Origin: Otis tarda
Lineage: Eukaryota > Chordata > Aves > Otidiformes > Otididae
Length of the DNA: 64,000 nt
Direction: 5' to 3'
NCBI GenBank assembly: GCA_026413225.1
Contig: CM048552.1
Coordinates: 25,099,001 to 25,163,000 of the forward strand
Shown: piece by piece, positions 39,986-52,780 of the stretch
Layout: every line of letters starts with the position of its first letter
Position numbering within the stretch: position 1 is the stretch's first letter
Translations under genes and position numbers: made by a program
The notes under the pieces: generated by a model
Databases searched by the model: none
What the model was told of the DNA's origin: nothing
What the model saw: only the letters and a program-made list of their open reading frames with translations

Positions 39986-42390
39986 TGCAAGTTTGTCCAT
40001 ATGGAGTTGTCTGAATGTAAGCTTTGCTTCCATGACCGCATCCCTCTAACAGAAACCTCTGCAGATGCTTTTTCCAAGATTTTTTATTTTCACAGTTCTT
40101 TAACACTTCTATCCTCCTTGTAAAGAACTCTCTACCAAAATACTATTTCCTTGATCATTCCCAGTCTTATTCTTTATTTTTTGTTGGACTGCTGCTGACT
40201 CCATAGGGAACGACAGGGCTTAAGGAACCTGCAAGAGTGCCTGAAGGCAGAAGCCTAGAAAAAAGTATAAAGTAGAATAAGCAAATATTCTCCCAAGCTT
40301 AATTAGAGAAAATGGTGATTTCCTTTAGTTCACTAAAGGCAACTCTATGTTTAATAACTCTTAGTGTACTTTTCTTCCATGAACCAACACAGGCTCATCT
40401 TGAACCCATGTCAAGCTTCCACTGTACCCCAGAGCAAGGAGTTTTGGTCTAACTAGGCATGGGGTGAAGCACCTCTTCCTTTTGTTTGGCTTTGTACAAA
40501 TCTCTACCATGTAATTTCAACATGTGTTTTTTTGGACTATATCTTCAGTGCTCGTTTGTGTGAATTCATAGTGAAGCAAAGAGGAGTAATAAGTCAATAG
40601 CAACCATGCTGTTCCAAATGATTGGCACAAAGGTTCAACTGAGCAGAGGCTGGCTCAACCAAGATGTCATTAATTTAAGAGATAGATTAATTAAAACTCA
40701 TAGAAGAATAAGGTGTTGTTCACCTTTTCTTCTAGACCACAAAGTTTAGAAATAGCATAAATATTTAACTGTGAAAGAAGCTTTACCAGAGGTGACATTT
40801 GCCAAAAAAGGGGTAGAAGGATGAAAGCAGGGGTGCCTTGGAGAGAGACATGCCCCACCCTGTGTCTCAAAAGACATTGGTTCAGCACAATAACTGAACT
40901 CAAATGTTCTACTATCGCTTTACCTTGTGCCCTCAAATCCTTAGGAATACTGTCAGGCCCAGACAGCTGCCCAGCCTAGCTCAGAAAGCAGCCAGGATAG
41001 AACCTGCTGGATAAGAACTTCTAGGGGGAAAGAAAAAGTCTCTTCTACAAACTTTCCAAGATGAGGAAGGATGCTCCAAAGTGCCATTAGAATTTCTACT
41101 GCTCTCTTCTACATATTTGTGAAGGAGGACAACTAATCACTTTAGTTTTTTTTCACCAAAAATGCAGCCACACAAGATGTATAATACTAGCTAGAACTAT
41201 AGAAATTAGTATTTGCCAAATCTGTATCAACACTCAGCTTCATTGGTATAATTATAATAATTAAAAATTTTGTTCTGGATTTTTTCCTCCTTTAAATGCT
41301 TTATTTGTTAAACCATCCCTAGATTAGGGCTAAACTGTCTATCAATTTTAGATTGTAAGAGTTGAAATATAATCATTTCTATAGCATCTGAATAAACTGC
41401 AACACCAAAGCCAAAGTGTATTTAATGGGTCATTTGTTAATACTTTGGAGTCTTTGAGGAAGGACGTAATTTTCCAGAAAGTTCGGAGAAAAGATTAATG
41501 AATCCCATTTGGAGCTGATTGATGTAAATCAGCAGAGAAAGGCTACCTTCTCTTGACATCCATTTATACCAGCTGTAAATTAAGGGTCATAGCTTTAGGT
41601 CTGGTGATGGTTAAGATTTATTTTTATAGATTTATCAAAAGCTTAAATGCAGTTTTAATTAAAAACAAAACATCTGACAATGAAGTGGTTGCCAATTCCT
41701 CCTTAATTATCACATTCACCAAATACTAGAGCTAGCTCGTCAGCATTTTGAATTTTCTAAGTGGAAAGATGGAGAGGAAACAGATAAGATGTCAATTACA
41801 GCAAACTGCAATTAAGATTATTGGCAGATGAAGACCCTCAGGGAACTAGAGTCCCACATAGCAGTAAGCTTGATAATCAGATGGTCCAACCTTGCATTAA
41901 AGAAGCGAATGAGTCATCTTATACAACATAAATTAATCATTTAAAAGAAAAGTTCAAAAGAAAAATAGCATAGAGAAATAAACACATAAAATCCTCTCTG
42001 TTTTTCTTTTCTTCTATGGGACAAACACATTTCTCATCTGATCACAGGTTTCTTGACTACATGCAGAGCAGGGAAGCCAGGAGCTCCTGGCATGCACCAG
42101 CCATGTCCCAGCTCTGTACAGGAGTGAGACCCAGGTGTGCTCCTGCCTGAATAACATCCAACGAGGCAGCCTGAGCACGCAGTCCCTAAGGAGACAGACT
42201 GCTCTGCAGCTTAGCCGGAGAGGGATCAGCCTTGTGAGGCTGTTGACGGGCCCTGCGTGTCAGGACCCACCACAGCACACCCCCAGCAGAAAAGCCCAGA
42301 TTCTGCTTTTTCCTTCTGTCATTAAACCACAGCAAAAGCAGCCAGCCGACCTCCTGTGTAGATTATCATAACAAAAGAGGCTCTTGAAGA
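39986..42390. other. Intergenic DNA with one GC-richer pocket
   Basis: AT-rich apart from a GC-richer pocket at about 42,060-42,360. A 78-codon frame there has no family likeness. No gene called. Confidence 0.5.
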
Positions 42391-42519
42391 CTGATATTGA
42401 AGACAATATCAGAAAGTAGGGAGGCTTCTTGGATTACTATCTTCTGTGGCAAATTAATTCAAAGATTACTGCAGTGAGAGAGAAAAACCCCTACCCTCTG
42501 ATACTGAAGACAATACCAG
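42391..42519. repeat. Dispersed pair of a 22-mer, first copy palindromic
   Basis: At 42,391-42,412 CTGATATTG-AAGA-CAATATCAG is a perfect 9-bp inverted repeat. A direct copy with two changes (CTGATACTG-AAGA-CAATACCAG) lies at 42,498-42,519, 107 bases on. Confidence 0.8.
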
Positions 42520-45500
42520 TTGTTTAAAAATGGTGGCAATCTTTCCACCAGCCAGCGAACTTGTGCAAGAGCACTTGTGTCAAGTGAGAAGCATGAAAAC
42601 AAGATTGTTTCAGCTCGGATTTCCTCCCACCACATCTCTCTCAAACAATTACGAGGCTGGGGAGAAAGGAAGTTATTGTAGTCTTAACAGCTGTAATAAA
42701 ACATTCACACCAGCAGATACCGTGAGGTTTAACTAGATGAGCTAACTCAGTGTTGCAAGCGGCGTTTGTCTCCTTAACTGTGCAACCACCACTGAGGCTT
42801 TGCCATGAGAGACGTGCTGCACTGCCTTTGCATTTCTTATTCTGAAAGGCAGGCACAAAAGGGAGCTCTACCCACTTTCCTCCCTGTTAGCGCTGCCTAC
42901 GGGGTCGTATAACTCAGAAATACTCATATGACAACCACATTCTCCCTCTCCTTTCAGCTTGAACTCCACGAAGCTATGCTGTAATACCTTTTATTCACTG
43001 AAGTCTTTTTGAAATCGAAGTAATCCATTCCTTTCAGTATTCAGAGTCCCATTGACTTACTTAGGGGACAGGATGAGAATTGTCATTCCTTTAGTCAGCA
43101 ATAAAGCACCAGCACATTTCAGAGAATATTAGGCGGGGTTTAGCATGACTTCTGCTTTTTCTTATGTTAACTAAGTTCCCAACAGTAAAAGAAATTCTGC
43201 CCTCAATTTTTTTACTGACAACACTGAGGTGACAGGGACCATATAAGCAAATAGCTTTTACAGACAGCCTGACAGACCATATAGATAAACTAGAAGAGAG
43301 ATAAGTTCACATTGTCTCGTGCATTGGTAAAATTTGACACAGAATTCAACTAGCAGAAAATGTATTTTTAGAAAAAACCTATGCTGGAAAGAACAGAGCT
43401 CAGGTTCCAGATCTAAGATGAACTTGGCACAGAAACCATCGCTTTGGTTCACAGAGGCAAGACATTGCCACTGTGTCATTTCTTCAGTGGTTACTTAAAA
43501 GAACAGGGAGCTTAGCACCCTGTGCGTAGAAAGAATGAGAAAACTTGGCAATTATTCCTAATAGTCATCAAGGATGACAGCTGCTTTTTTGCATACCTGA
43601 CAGCATCCACTGCAGATAATGGGATTATGCAGGTGACATCTGCATCCCGGTGAGTGGTCTTGGGCCACATGCTTAGAGGGTAACCAGGAGTCTTAGTGCC
43701 TTATCATTAGGTGGCACTTGCGCTGTAGTTTCATAATTTGCTGAAAAACACCAGTTCACCAGGCACAGGGGGACACAACACCCTTCCTCGTCCCATCTGC
43801 TGTGGTGGGAACCTGTCCAGTGTTAACACAGAATGGGAGAGCAGGATCACAGCTCAGGCTGCTCCAGGCAACATTTACTGCCTTGAAAGAATTTTTAATT
43901 TTGAAAGAATTGTTGTAGGTCTGTACAACTAATTATTATTATTGGCCCCAAACTCTCGAGTAACTTCTCCTTTATTTTTTTTTTCTTTTTACTAAACCGT
44001 ATGACACTACTCTGTCTTGGGAACTGACACGTCTGCCAGCCTCATGCTGGTGATCTATTACAATGATACAGCGTAGGAGTGACGGGTTCACTTAAATAGC
44101 ATCAGAATTAACTAGAATAGCAATGGCTGGCAATTGGTTGGAATTATATACTATATATTTGGGGTTTTTTTAAGTAAGCCTAATTTTGGAAATAAAGTAT
44201 ACACAATCAACTGGAAGGAAATGCAGGTTTCTCCTAGTAATCATTAAATTATACTATACTGCTATAGCAATCATTAATTTATACATTAGACTATACTGAT
44301 ACTAATCAAATACACAAGATGCATTCTTGTTTAAAAAAATCATTGTAGTGAGAAAGACTTTCAGTTTAACCCGTGATACAGCACATGAAGGTATTGTAGT
44401 GAATTTTCCTTTATTTGAAATCTTTACATCAGAATTATCTTTCCAAAAGACACACTGTAGCTTAAATGGAAAATAATGGGTTCGGTGCAAAAATCACTGA
44501 CTCTACTGTGGTTAGTTTACTTGATCATTGCGTCTTTCTACAGTTGAAAATGTGTAACTTGCAGAGTAAAGTTGACCACATTTAGTTAAGTTACTGATGT
44601 ACATAGGCTACAGACAAAGGTGTTGCAAATTATCAGGACAACACTAATGACCATTCCTTCTTTGTAAGTACTCTGATACTCCAGCTCAGCTCTCATCTTT
44701 TCATTAAAAAATAACCTAGCAATAGACTTAGGAAATAAAAAACTGTTTATTTTGGTGAAAGTGGAAGGTATAAAGTGATGCAGATAACAGAAAAGGAATT
44801 AGTGTTAATATTTAAAGACTTTACTTTCTGATCAAAAGGAAGTTCTAAAGTCCTAAATTGCATTATGCTTCAGTTATTTTTCATATAGCTCTTATTGTGT
44901 ACATGACATGAATAGAAACCTGCCTATAAACTGTATATTATGAGCATCAAAAAGAATAAAGAGTTGAAAGTTTGCTCCATAAGTCTTCATAGAATTTTGC
45001 ATTCAGTCACAAGTCACGGAGTCATCAGGGTAGAGCACTTAACAGAACCAAACCTAGATTTAGGTTAACTAATTAGGTTAACCAACTAATTTACAGGCTT
45101 ATTTAGAGAATTGCATTATTCTCTGGAGTTCTCTGCTGTTTTCTCTTGGCAAGTGACACACCTAGACTACCACTTTCTAATTTAGGTCCCCAAATTGAGC
45201 TTTTGTGTCCCCATCATGTTGAGAAGATGAAAAAAAAAAAATACTCCTTCAAAGAGATTTGGGAAGGAAGGGAGAGAGAGGAAGATTAAAGAAGTTTTTA
45301 GGTAAGCTGGGAAAGAGATTTTCTGCAGTGTTTCTGAAAAGCTGGATCCAATTTTGTACTTAACCTCAGGGAGGAAAAACAAACAGCATTTGAAGAGACA
45401 ACAGATATGTTTGAATGGAGCTGCAGAAGTTTTGATTGCAAAAGTCCTTTTAAAGGTATATCTATGCAATTAATTATTTAACAGCCTAACAAAATCTCAG

Positions 45501-48500
45501 GACTGAATGTAGAATGCTGATAGCCTCTCCAAAGTTAATATTGAACATAGCATTTCTACATGCTTCTGGTATTGAATACAGCTTTCAACTTCAGCCCTTT
45601 TCTGCTTCCACTTTCTATCAAAAGAGAGAAAATATTATGCAATATACACATAATAGCTCATCCCAGACTAGACAAGTTTGAAAGGTTTTTAAAAGAAATG
45701 ATGATAGCTAAAGTATTTCTGTTCACTTTTAAACATTTTTTAAACTTTGTTTTCTAGTTTTCTGCAAAGAGCAACAGGAAATAGCATCATGGGGGAAAAT
45801 TATTTAAATTAGTACAATTCATCATGAACTCTATATCCTTCTGAAATTACATGCTAAATATTTTCTTGGAAGTGATTGTTATGAAAGTGGGGGCCTATGA
45901 GGTCAAAACTGGGAGCTAGTTATTACCCTAAGAATAGCTCAAAGCCATCTTTTGGCCGTAATGGGTGTTAGCTGGTAATTTCAACAGAGTCATGAGCTAG
46001 CCTCCCATTCACACCTGCCGCTGGTTTGGCTCCTTTGGTTGCTTAAAAAAAGTCCAAAGCAGGTACATGCCCCTGCTTACACATTCCTCTTTAAACCAGG
46101 ATGCAGATTGTCCTCCAATAATGTGGGGCAGTCCAGAGAGCGGGCAGCACAAAAGCTGCAGGCACAGCACATGAGCCTTGCTATTCCATCCCTCCACTTC
46201 TCCCCAAAATGTGTCTTTTTTCTTTGTCACCCACTACCACCCCTGAAACCTTCTTCTGTAGGGAGTTCACCCCTCTCTTCAGTCCCTCAAGACACATTTC
46301 AATGGCTGAGAACTAGACAGTGTCTAAAACACCCTTGTATCTCCTCCTTCCTGATGGAAGAAAGAGGAAGATGATCCCCCTTACTGTACCGCGCCTTTTT
46401 ACTAGTCCTTGCTGACCCGCTTTGTGATTTGATTGACCAGATTTTCTATGAAAAAGTGCTATCCTCTCCTCTTCCTTGTATCAGTCCAATTAAAGTTTCT
46501 AATCTCTCTGAGGCAGGAAGACCATCCTCTCCCTGGCTGGGGAGGTGAAAACCAGAAACTGTGTGGCACCTTCCCTCCTGTGTGTTTATCACATGTACAA
46601 GGGGCAGACCGTGGGGCTGGCAGCCTCCCCTGATGCTTTGTGTGCAATAACTGCAGCATCCGAACCGCTCCCAAGACTTAAGCTGAGAGCACATGCTGCC
46701 CTGGGATTTGACCGATATATTCTGCAGGGCTATCACGACTTTAGGAGAGGGTGACTCACAGTTGTGATGGTAGAAAGCCAGTTATCATGCTAATAAATGC
46801 AGTATGGAGGAAGCTTCTAGTGCCGCTGTTGAAATGCTCTCCTCTATGAAGTGTACTCCATCCACATCCTTCTCTTAATGGATCTCAGATAAAATTGAAT
46901 GCCTCTCAATCTAACTCTTTCCATCTCTCTCTCTTCATACTTATGCTTTATTCTTTAGTCATGCTTGTCAGATCTATGTTAAGTGGACAGTCACAGTTTA
47001 CAGATTACAACCTGGATTTTTTTTCTTTTTTTTTTCCTCAGAATACTGTGACACCGTAGTTGGCCTATCTTATGCATACAGCTGCACAACAGAGCTTTAC
47101 ACCTTTATGCATAGTTGAACTTTGTTGTCCTGCATCTGCCATTGACCAGTGTTTCTACAGTTCTGTTACCTCAAATATAAGTATAAAAGAACATAGTTTA
47201 AAGAGTAGTTATGCAAAATTTCATAAAATATGCTAGAAACCATTTATTTATGTCTGAGCTATAATGAAAGCACATGGCAGAAGTTATCTTGAAAAAAATG
47301 GATAAACATGTATTTACATTATACTAATTTTTAAGATAGTCATTATTAACAAATAATATTGAAATCTGATTATAATAAATACTTTAGGACTACATTATCA
47401 ATAGGTACAAATAACCATTATGTAATTAAAAGCTTTTGTTTTCTGTGCATGCATTTACACATTCATCAATGATCACTGGGTTTAAATTATTTCACTGTAA
47501 TTGTATATTCACCCTTCATGCAACCTTGTCTTTTCTTTTTTAATACATTTATTTATGCAATATAGACTTTATATAATTTATGACAAACTTTTCCCCTACA
47601 CTTTTCAGCTATTTCTCTGGACCATTCAAATCTTTTTCATTTGGATTCCTCTAGGTGAGGCATTGAAAGACCTCACCCAGAGAAACTAAAACCAAGTTGA
47701 ATATAATCAACTGACCTCAAGGAGGCCAGCAGCATCCCACTCGCATTAAAAGTATTCCCTTCTGGCTCCTGTTGGAATTTTGATATTTCTCAAAACCACT
47801 CACCAGTCTGAAAAGGGAGGACACAGAGAGGAGCAATACAGAGAACGGGAGTTTTGCAAAAGCCCAGGGCAGTGGGTAACCTGCTGGCACAAATGCCAGT
47901 GCAGCTGCTGGAGGAAAGCAGCCTTCATGCCAGGCAGGGCTGGTGTGACCTCATGCTGGTGGGAGGCTTCCATCAAGCATTCCCACAAGTGCCATCAACA
48001 TAGGCCACCCTCGCCACCACTGGAGAAGCAAGGCTTAACTCAATCTCTTATCTCGTATTCCTCAGTGAATACAGCTGGAAGTGCTGCTTTTCTTCATGTT
48101 TTCCCTCTGACTAAGGATTTCTGTTTGGCCTTCAGCTTGTACCATCCCTTTTCAGTAAATCCATCCTCTTCTTTGCTTTCTCTCTTTTTTTTTTTTTCAA
48201 TTTTTCATTTTGAATTTTAGTAGTAGAGCAGAAACCGCACTTGGCAATTCCTCCATGGGTTCTTCTTTCAAGTAGGATTTGCAAAGCCCCATCCCTGGCA
48301 GTAAATCTTTTCCCCACTCCAACAAAGCCTCTACTGAAGAGCACTGCTTACCTGTGTGACGGCACTGTCCTTACAGGACATGTGGAAAGATGCAGAGTTC
48401 AGCACCAGGACTTGTATGAATATCTAGCTTAACTGTCAATTCCAAGCTCTCACTGTCATAATTAGAACAGGTTTCCAAATATTGTAATGAAAAAGAAATG

Positions 48501-49322
48501 TGTATGGCTTTCTGGGAAACATCTAGCAATCTCACTTCAAGTATTATCATTTTTCTTACACTTTTCAGTGTTGTTGCTGCTTGTAGCAGATGGCTTGTTT
48601 ATATCTTTTGCCCTTTGCGCAGGACGTTTTGTTGTTATTGTTTGATGAAATAACTGGCTTTCAACAGTGTTTTTAATTTAACTGATGTACTTTTTGGGAG
48701 ATGGGTGAAACTTAAAAATGTTTGTTGAAACAAAGTGTCTGGTAACAGACATGCATATTTAAAATGAGAAACATGTACAAGGCAATTTGGGTAGGATGTT
48801 CAGAACAATGGATTGAAAAAAGCTGCTGTTTATAAATGGCTATTTACATAATCTGCCATTTCTGTTATCTGCAACATTCTGCACAACAAAATTACTCCGA
48901 GCAAATGAAATTTAAATGTCACTATATAAACTAATCTTAGCCAAAGCATAAGAAATTTAAATTAGCTCATAGTTAAAGCAGCTTGCATGACACACTTAGA
49001 GGATGAAGTAATCTTTTTCAGCAGGACAAGGATGGTGGCTCAGCCCTGATCTTTGCTCTGCTGGTAATTTGGCCATCCCCCCATATTTTGAAGGTGAGAG
49101 GTGTCATTCTTAGAAGGTGGCACACTGGCCTGCCAAAATAACACACTTCTCACATGGGGGACCCACCGGCAGGTCGGCTTATGCTTCAGTTTGAACTATT
49201 GAACAAAGAGGATGTTCTCTTTTAACTGCACAATAATTGATATTGTCACATCTGGGGCAACTAACCAACAATGAAAAAACATTGAGCATTATGGGTTCAG
49301 TCCCTGCAAGTGTCTTCTGGCC
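42520..49322. other. Intergenic DNA, nothing classified
   Basis: Mostly AT-rich with GC-richer patches near 46,440-46,740 and 47,780-48,030. The 146-codon frame at 47,780-48,220 has a composition unlike a protein family (poly-Ser/Phe end from a T-run) and was not called. A small block of imperfect repeats of TATACTATACTG lies near 44,245-44,300. Confidence 0.45.
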
Positions 49323-49545
49323 CTGATTCAGCAAAGCTATTAAAGCTATGCTAAATGGGAAGCATGTGAGTAGTCCCACTGAAATTCAAAAGTACCTTGT
49401 GCTCTTTAAAATAAGCGTGTGCTTACAGTCTGTGATGGATGAAGGCAAGAAGGAGCACAAGTTTGTGGGAGCGAGCCTGTGTTTTGCCCTGTTGATAACA
49501 AGGTACTTTTTCAGCACTGTGGGTCCCAATGTGCTTTCTGAATGA
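49323..49545. repeat. Ancient MITE-like repeat with matching ends
   Basis: The left end GGCCCTGATTCAGCAAAGC and the right end GTGCTTTCTGAATGAAC are near reverse complements, and the middle carries AAGCATGTGAGTAGTCCCACTG. This is the wording of an old palindromic DNA-transposon-like repeat known to me from turtle, crocodile and bird DNA. It has no coding capacity. Family name not recalled. Confidence 0.65.
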
Positions 49546-50440
49546 ACTCATACAGTATCTATACCACTAGCAATAGTATTTGAGGAGCTGCATAAACAGA
49601 GGAAAATCAGTAAGGTATATGCTCTGACCAGTCATCAGCAGTCTTTGCAGCAGAAGTGTTTTTTAATGAAAAATGGTAGGGAGCCCTCTCATGAATAAAC
49701 CATAACGCTCCCTTTATGGGGGTTGTGTGGGGCAGAGAGAAATAAGATGGTACTGGATGGTTCTCCACATCCTATCAATGCATATCTTCTAGCTGTCAAG
49801 GGCAATCCACTGCATGATGTCCCTAGTACAGCCTCTGCAACCCCCAAGATCTCTTCATCCTGTCTTTCTTCATCTGCAATATCATTACCCACCTGAAGAC
49901 ACTCTGTGAATCTCTGCTCCTGGGTCACACCAGAGATGTGGACTTGCTCACCAATTCTTGGGGCTGCCGCAGGAAATGAAGTCGCTTCCTTACATCCACT
50001 GTGGCCTTAATGGCTGAGGAACTCAGGAGGAAGCCCTGTCTCTTAGACTACAGCATCTGCTTGTGGACACTCAGCACTCATTACAGAAGCACACGGACCA
50101 TAGGAGGTCTCATGCAGATCAACATAGTCTGGGCAACTATGTTCAATTGCAGCCAAGAACCACACCTGTATGCATGTATCCGTCATCTCTTTAATTCTGG
50201 ATCCACACCACAATTTAGTTTGTACAAAGCCAACTCAATTTAGGTGAGCCAGTGCAGCTTCACACTAGGATAGGGGAAGGGAACAAGAGAGAGAGAGGAG
50301 CTTTCTAATCCACCAGTATGAACACCACTTTTGCAGATGCTGACCATGGTTCTTTTTTCCTCCTATATAAGTCCTTAAATATGTACATGTTGTATCATCC
50401 CATACACATCTTTCTGTTAGGGAATCCATATATGACTCAA
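49546..50440. other. Intergenic DNA, unresolved
   Basis: A GC-richer stretch at about 49,690-50,110 has a 79-codon - strand frame with no recognised family. No repeat end or exon signal was found. Confidence 0.35.
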
Positions 50441-51455
50441 TGATAATGACACAATCGTGGAGATAAGTAATGAGGTTAAAAAGTCTTCTGATGACACTAA
50501 GGTCGCATAGACAACTGCCACTGTAAAGAGGTCAAAGACATCTTATGGTCCCAGGTGACAGGATGAAAAAATGGCAGAGGAAATTCAGTGCAGATAACCT
50601 AAGAGATGTACATGAAAATAAACACTGCTAACTTTATATATAAAAAGGATGAGCTTTGAAAGAGCTATTTCTAAGCAACAAAATTTGGTGTTATTCTAGA
50701 TAGCTTTATGAAAAGTAAGATTTCCTAGTCTTTAAAGGACCACTTCCCCAGAGAGGAATAAATTTATTTGTTATCGCGTGTAGTCCTAAGGAGTACTTTG
50801 TAAAATAATTTGTTATAAGAGTATTGCAATCATACTTTAATAGGTTTATATTTAAATTGATACTGTGAGATAGAACTAATGCAAATTGTTTTATTGGATT
50901 ATTTCTTGCACTTTATCAATTCCTTGTCAGGTTGCTTGTAAAGACTACAAAAAAAAATCCTGAGGGTACCATAATTATGTTTCATAATACAGTAATTATA
51001 TGTGCATAACTTTAAAAAAGACAAATCTTTAGGGATATCTTCCTTTTATAGACTGTGGTATTATCACAGTTATCTACAGTCACTTAGAAATTTAAATAAT
51101 TAAATGTCTGAATTCACTCCTGTTTTTAACTTTTTCCGCTAACCGTGTCACAATCTGTTAGTACATATTTTTATATCCACCTATATGGAGCTTTCAGATA
51201 ATACCTACTTACAAATGATTAATATTTTGGATTAAAATGATAGAATGAAAATCAATCTTCCCTTTTAGGTAATAACTTTTAAATCCTTTTTTTTTTGTTT
51301 GTTTTTTTTTTTTTTGTATTAACTCAGGATGGTAGCAGGTACTAGATCAGGACAATCAAATTGAATTTTTCTTTTCTGCAACTGCATTACAAGACTAGAT
51401 GACCTCCTGAGTCCCTGCCAACCTGAGTTACTCAACGGCTCTGTGATCATTGTCT
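50441..51455 (+). mobile_element. Ancient CR1/L3-type LINE, RT motif to 3' end
   Basis: Near 50,487 the frame reads SSDDTKVA, matching the FADDTKL catalytic motif of CR1 RT, followed about 90 bases on by RKFSADN, matching the MKFNADKCKVL stretch. At about 51,385-51,440 the text GACTAGATGACCTCCTGAGTC then CCAACCTGAGTTACTC matches a CR1 3' UTR. The distance from RT motif to 3' end (about 960 bases) fits the intact copy (about 890), so this looks like one insertion. Many stops make it very old. Confidence 0.7.
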
Positions 51456-52704
51456 GAGAGTGAGCCTGTGGCTAACACTAACCATCAGACCCTTTCCTGC
51501 TCTGCCAGTGTTCCCCCAGTGGCTAAATACACACTTTGTGGGAGGAGAAAGACCTGGCCAACACTTTTAATTTCCACCCTTCTTTGTGAGGAAATGAAAA
51601 GCCATGGTCTAGCCCCAGCATTATAACCAGAGCCTGAAACAGGTCTGAGTGTTACCTCAAACTCCGTTTACTTTGGCTGTCTTTTACAGCGGCAGGAGTG
51701 TGACATGAATCATGCCCTCTATTTTTTATTGCCATGCCTATAGCCAAAGTCAAGTGATACAGATCAGCCAACAAAAAGGGGGCCAGCATCTTAAAAAGTG
51801 AACTGCTAAGTTGCTTCTATACCTTGCTCCTAAGCTGGAAACTGAAGATTTCAAGGCTGAGAAGAATAAAACCAGGAATGGTGAGAATCATAAGAGCTCT
51901 GGCAGAGAAGAGGAGGATCCCTGAACAATGCCTGTTGTCTAGTCTCTGTGCCTTTTCAAGTCCTGCAATAGAAAATTGTCATAGTATTATCTGAGAAAGG
52001 AGCAGGAAAAATCAGCAGAAGAGGGATTATAGCCTTCCTTGGACTGCAGTTTTATTCCATTTAATTGAACTACTCCACAAAACCAAAGTAATAATGTTAT
52101 TAGCCAGTTAAGTGATCAAAGACTATATTTATGTAATACTGTTTATAAGGCTTTAGCATAACAGAACTCAGTCAACACAGAGTTTGTCCTGCTTAACATA
52201 AACTCTATTATGAAACACTTAACAATGTACTGATTCATTCAACCTGCTTCACCGTGATTAAATAGAGACCTGTGCCTGTCCATATGTAATGAATCTCTGC
52301 AGCAAAGGCCTTCATACAATGAAAATGTGTAACTGTGGGTGTCATTGCATTAAATAGTATTAAAAACTGAAGGAGAAAAAGCAATACAACCAGTCGTCTT
52401 AGAAGACTGTATGGTGATAGCTTACAGATTTATACTAGAGGTTTGATATGAGCACACACAGGCATAAGGAATTCAAATGCATAAAGTAGATGTGTCCTAG
52501 CATACTAGATTAATGGGCAAGTAGAGTCTAAACATTCATTTCCAGCAAAGTGAATCAACAGCTAGCAGAAGACAAAGCTCTGTCTCTCCAAGAAGAATCT
52601 GATTCACGAGAAAATTAAATGTGAGCTAAATATAAAGCCCTCAGGTAAAGAAGGGTACAGGCATTCATTTATTGGACTACTTAAAAAATTTAGAGACTGA
52701 AGAT
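51456..52704. other. Intergenic DNA, nothing recognised
   Basis: No exon chain, RNA gene or classified repeat seen. Confidence 0.5.
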
Positions 52705-52780
52705 TAATTTCTAATTTCACTTTCATCAGTGTAAACTCAAAGAAACTCCCCTGATTTCAGCGGAGTTGCTCCAGACTTTT
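52705..52780. repeat. Ancient amniote repeat scrap (GGAGTTACTCCAGA type)
   Basis: CAGTGTAAACTCAAAGAAAC then CTGATTTCAGCGGAGTTGCTCC and AGAC follow the wording GTGTAAATCCAGAGTAACTCC-TGACTTCAGTGGAGTTACTCC of an old palindromic amniote repeat. Non-coding and diverged. Confidence 0.6.

Noticed and set aside
47780-48220. 146-codon + strand frame
   Set aside because: Composition is erratic, the end is encoded by a T-run, and no family is recognised.
49689-50243. Transposase-like or gene remnant in frames at 49,689-49,928 (-) and 50,001-50,243 (+)
   Set aside because: No motif or family could be named and frames are on opposite strands; left as unresolved sequence.
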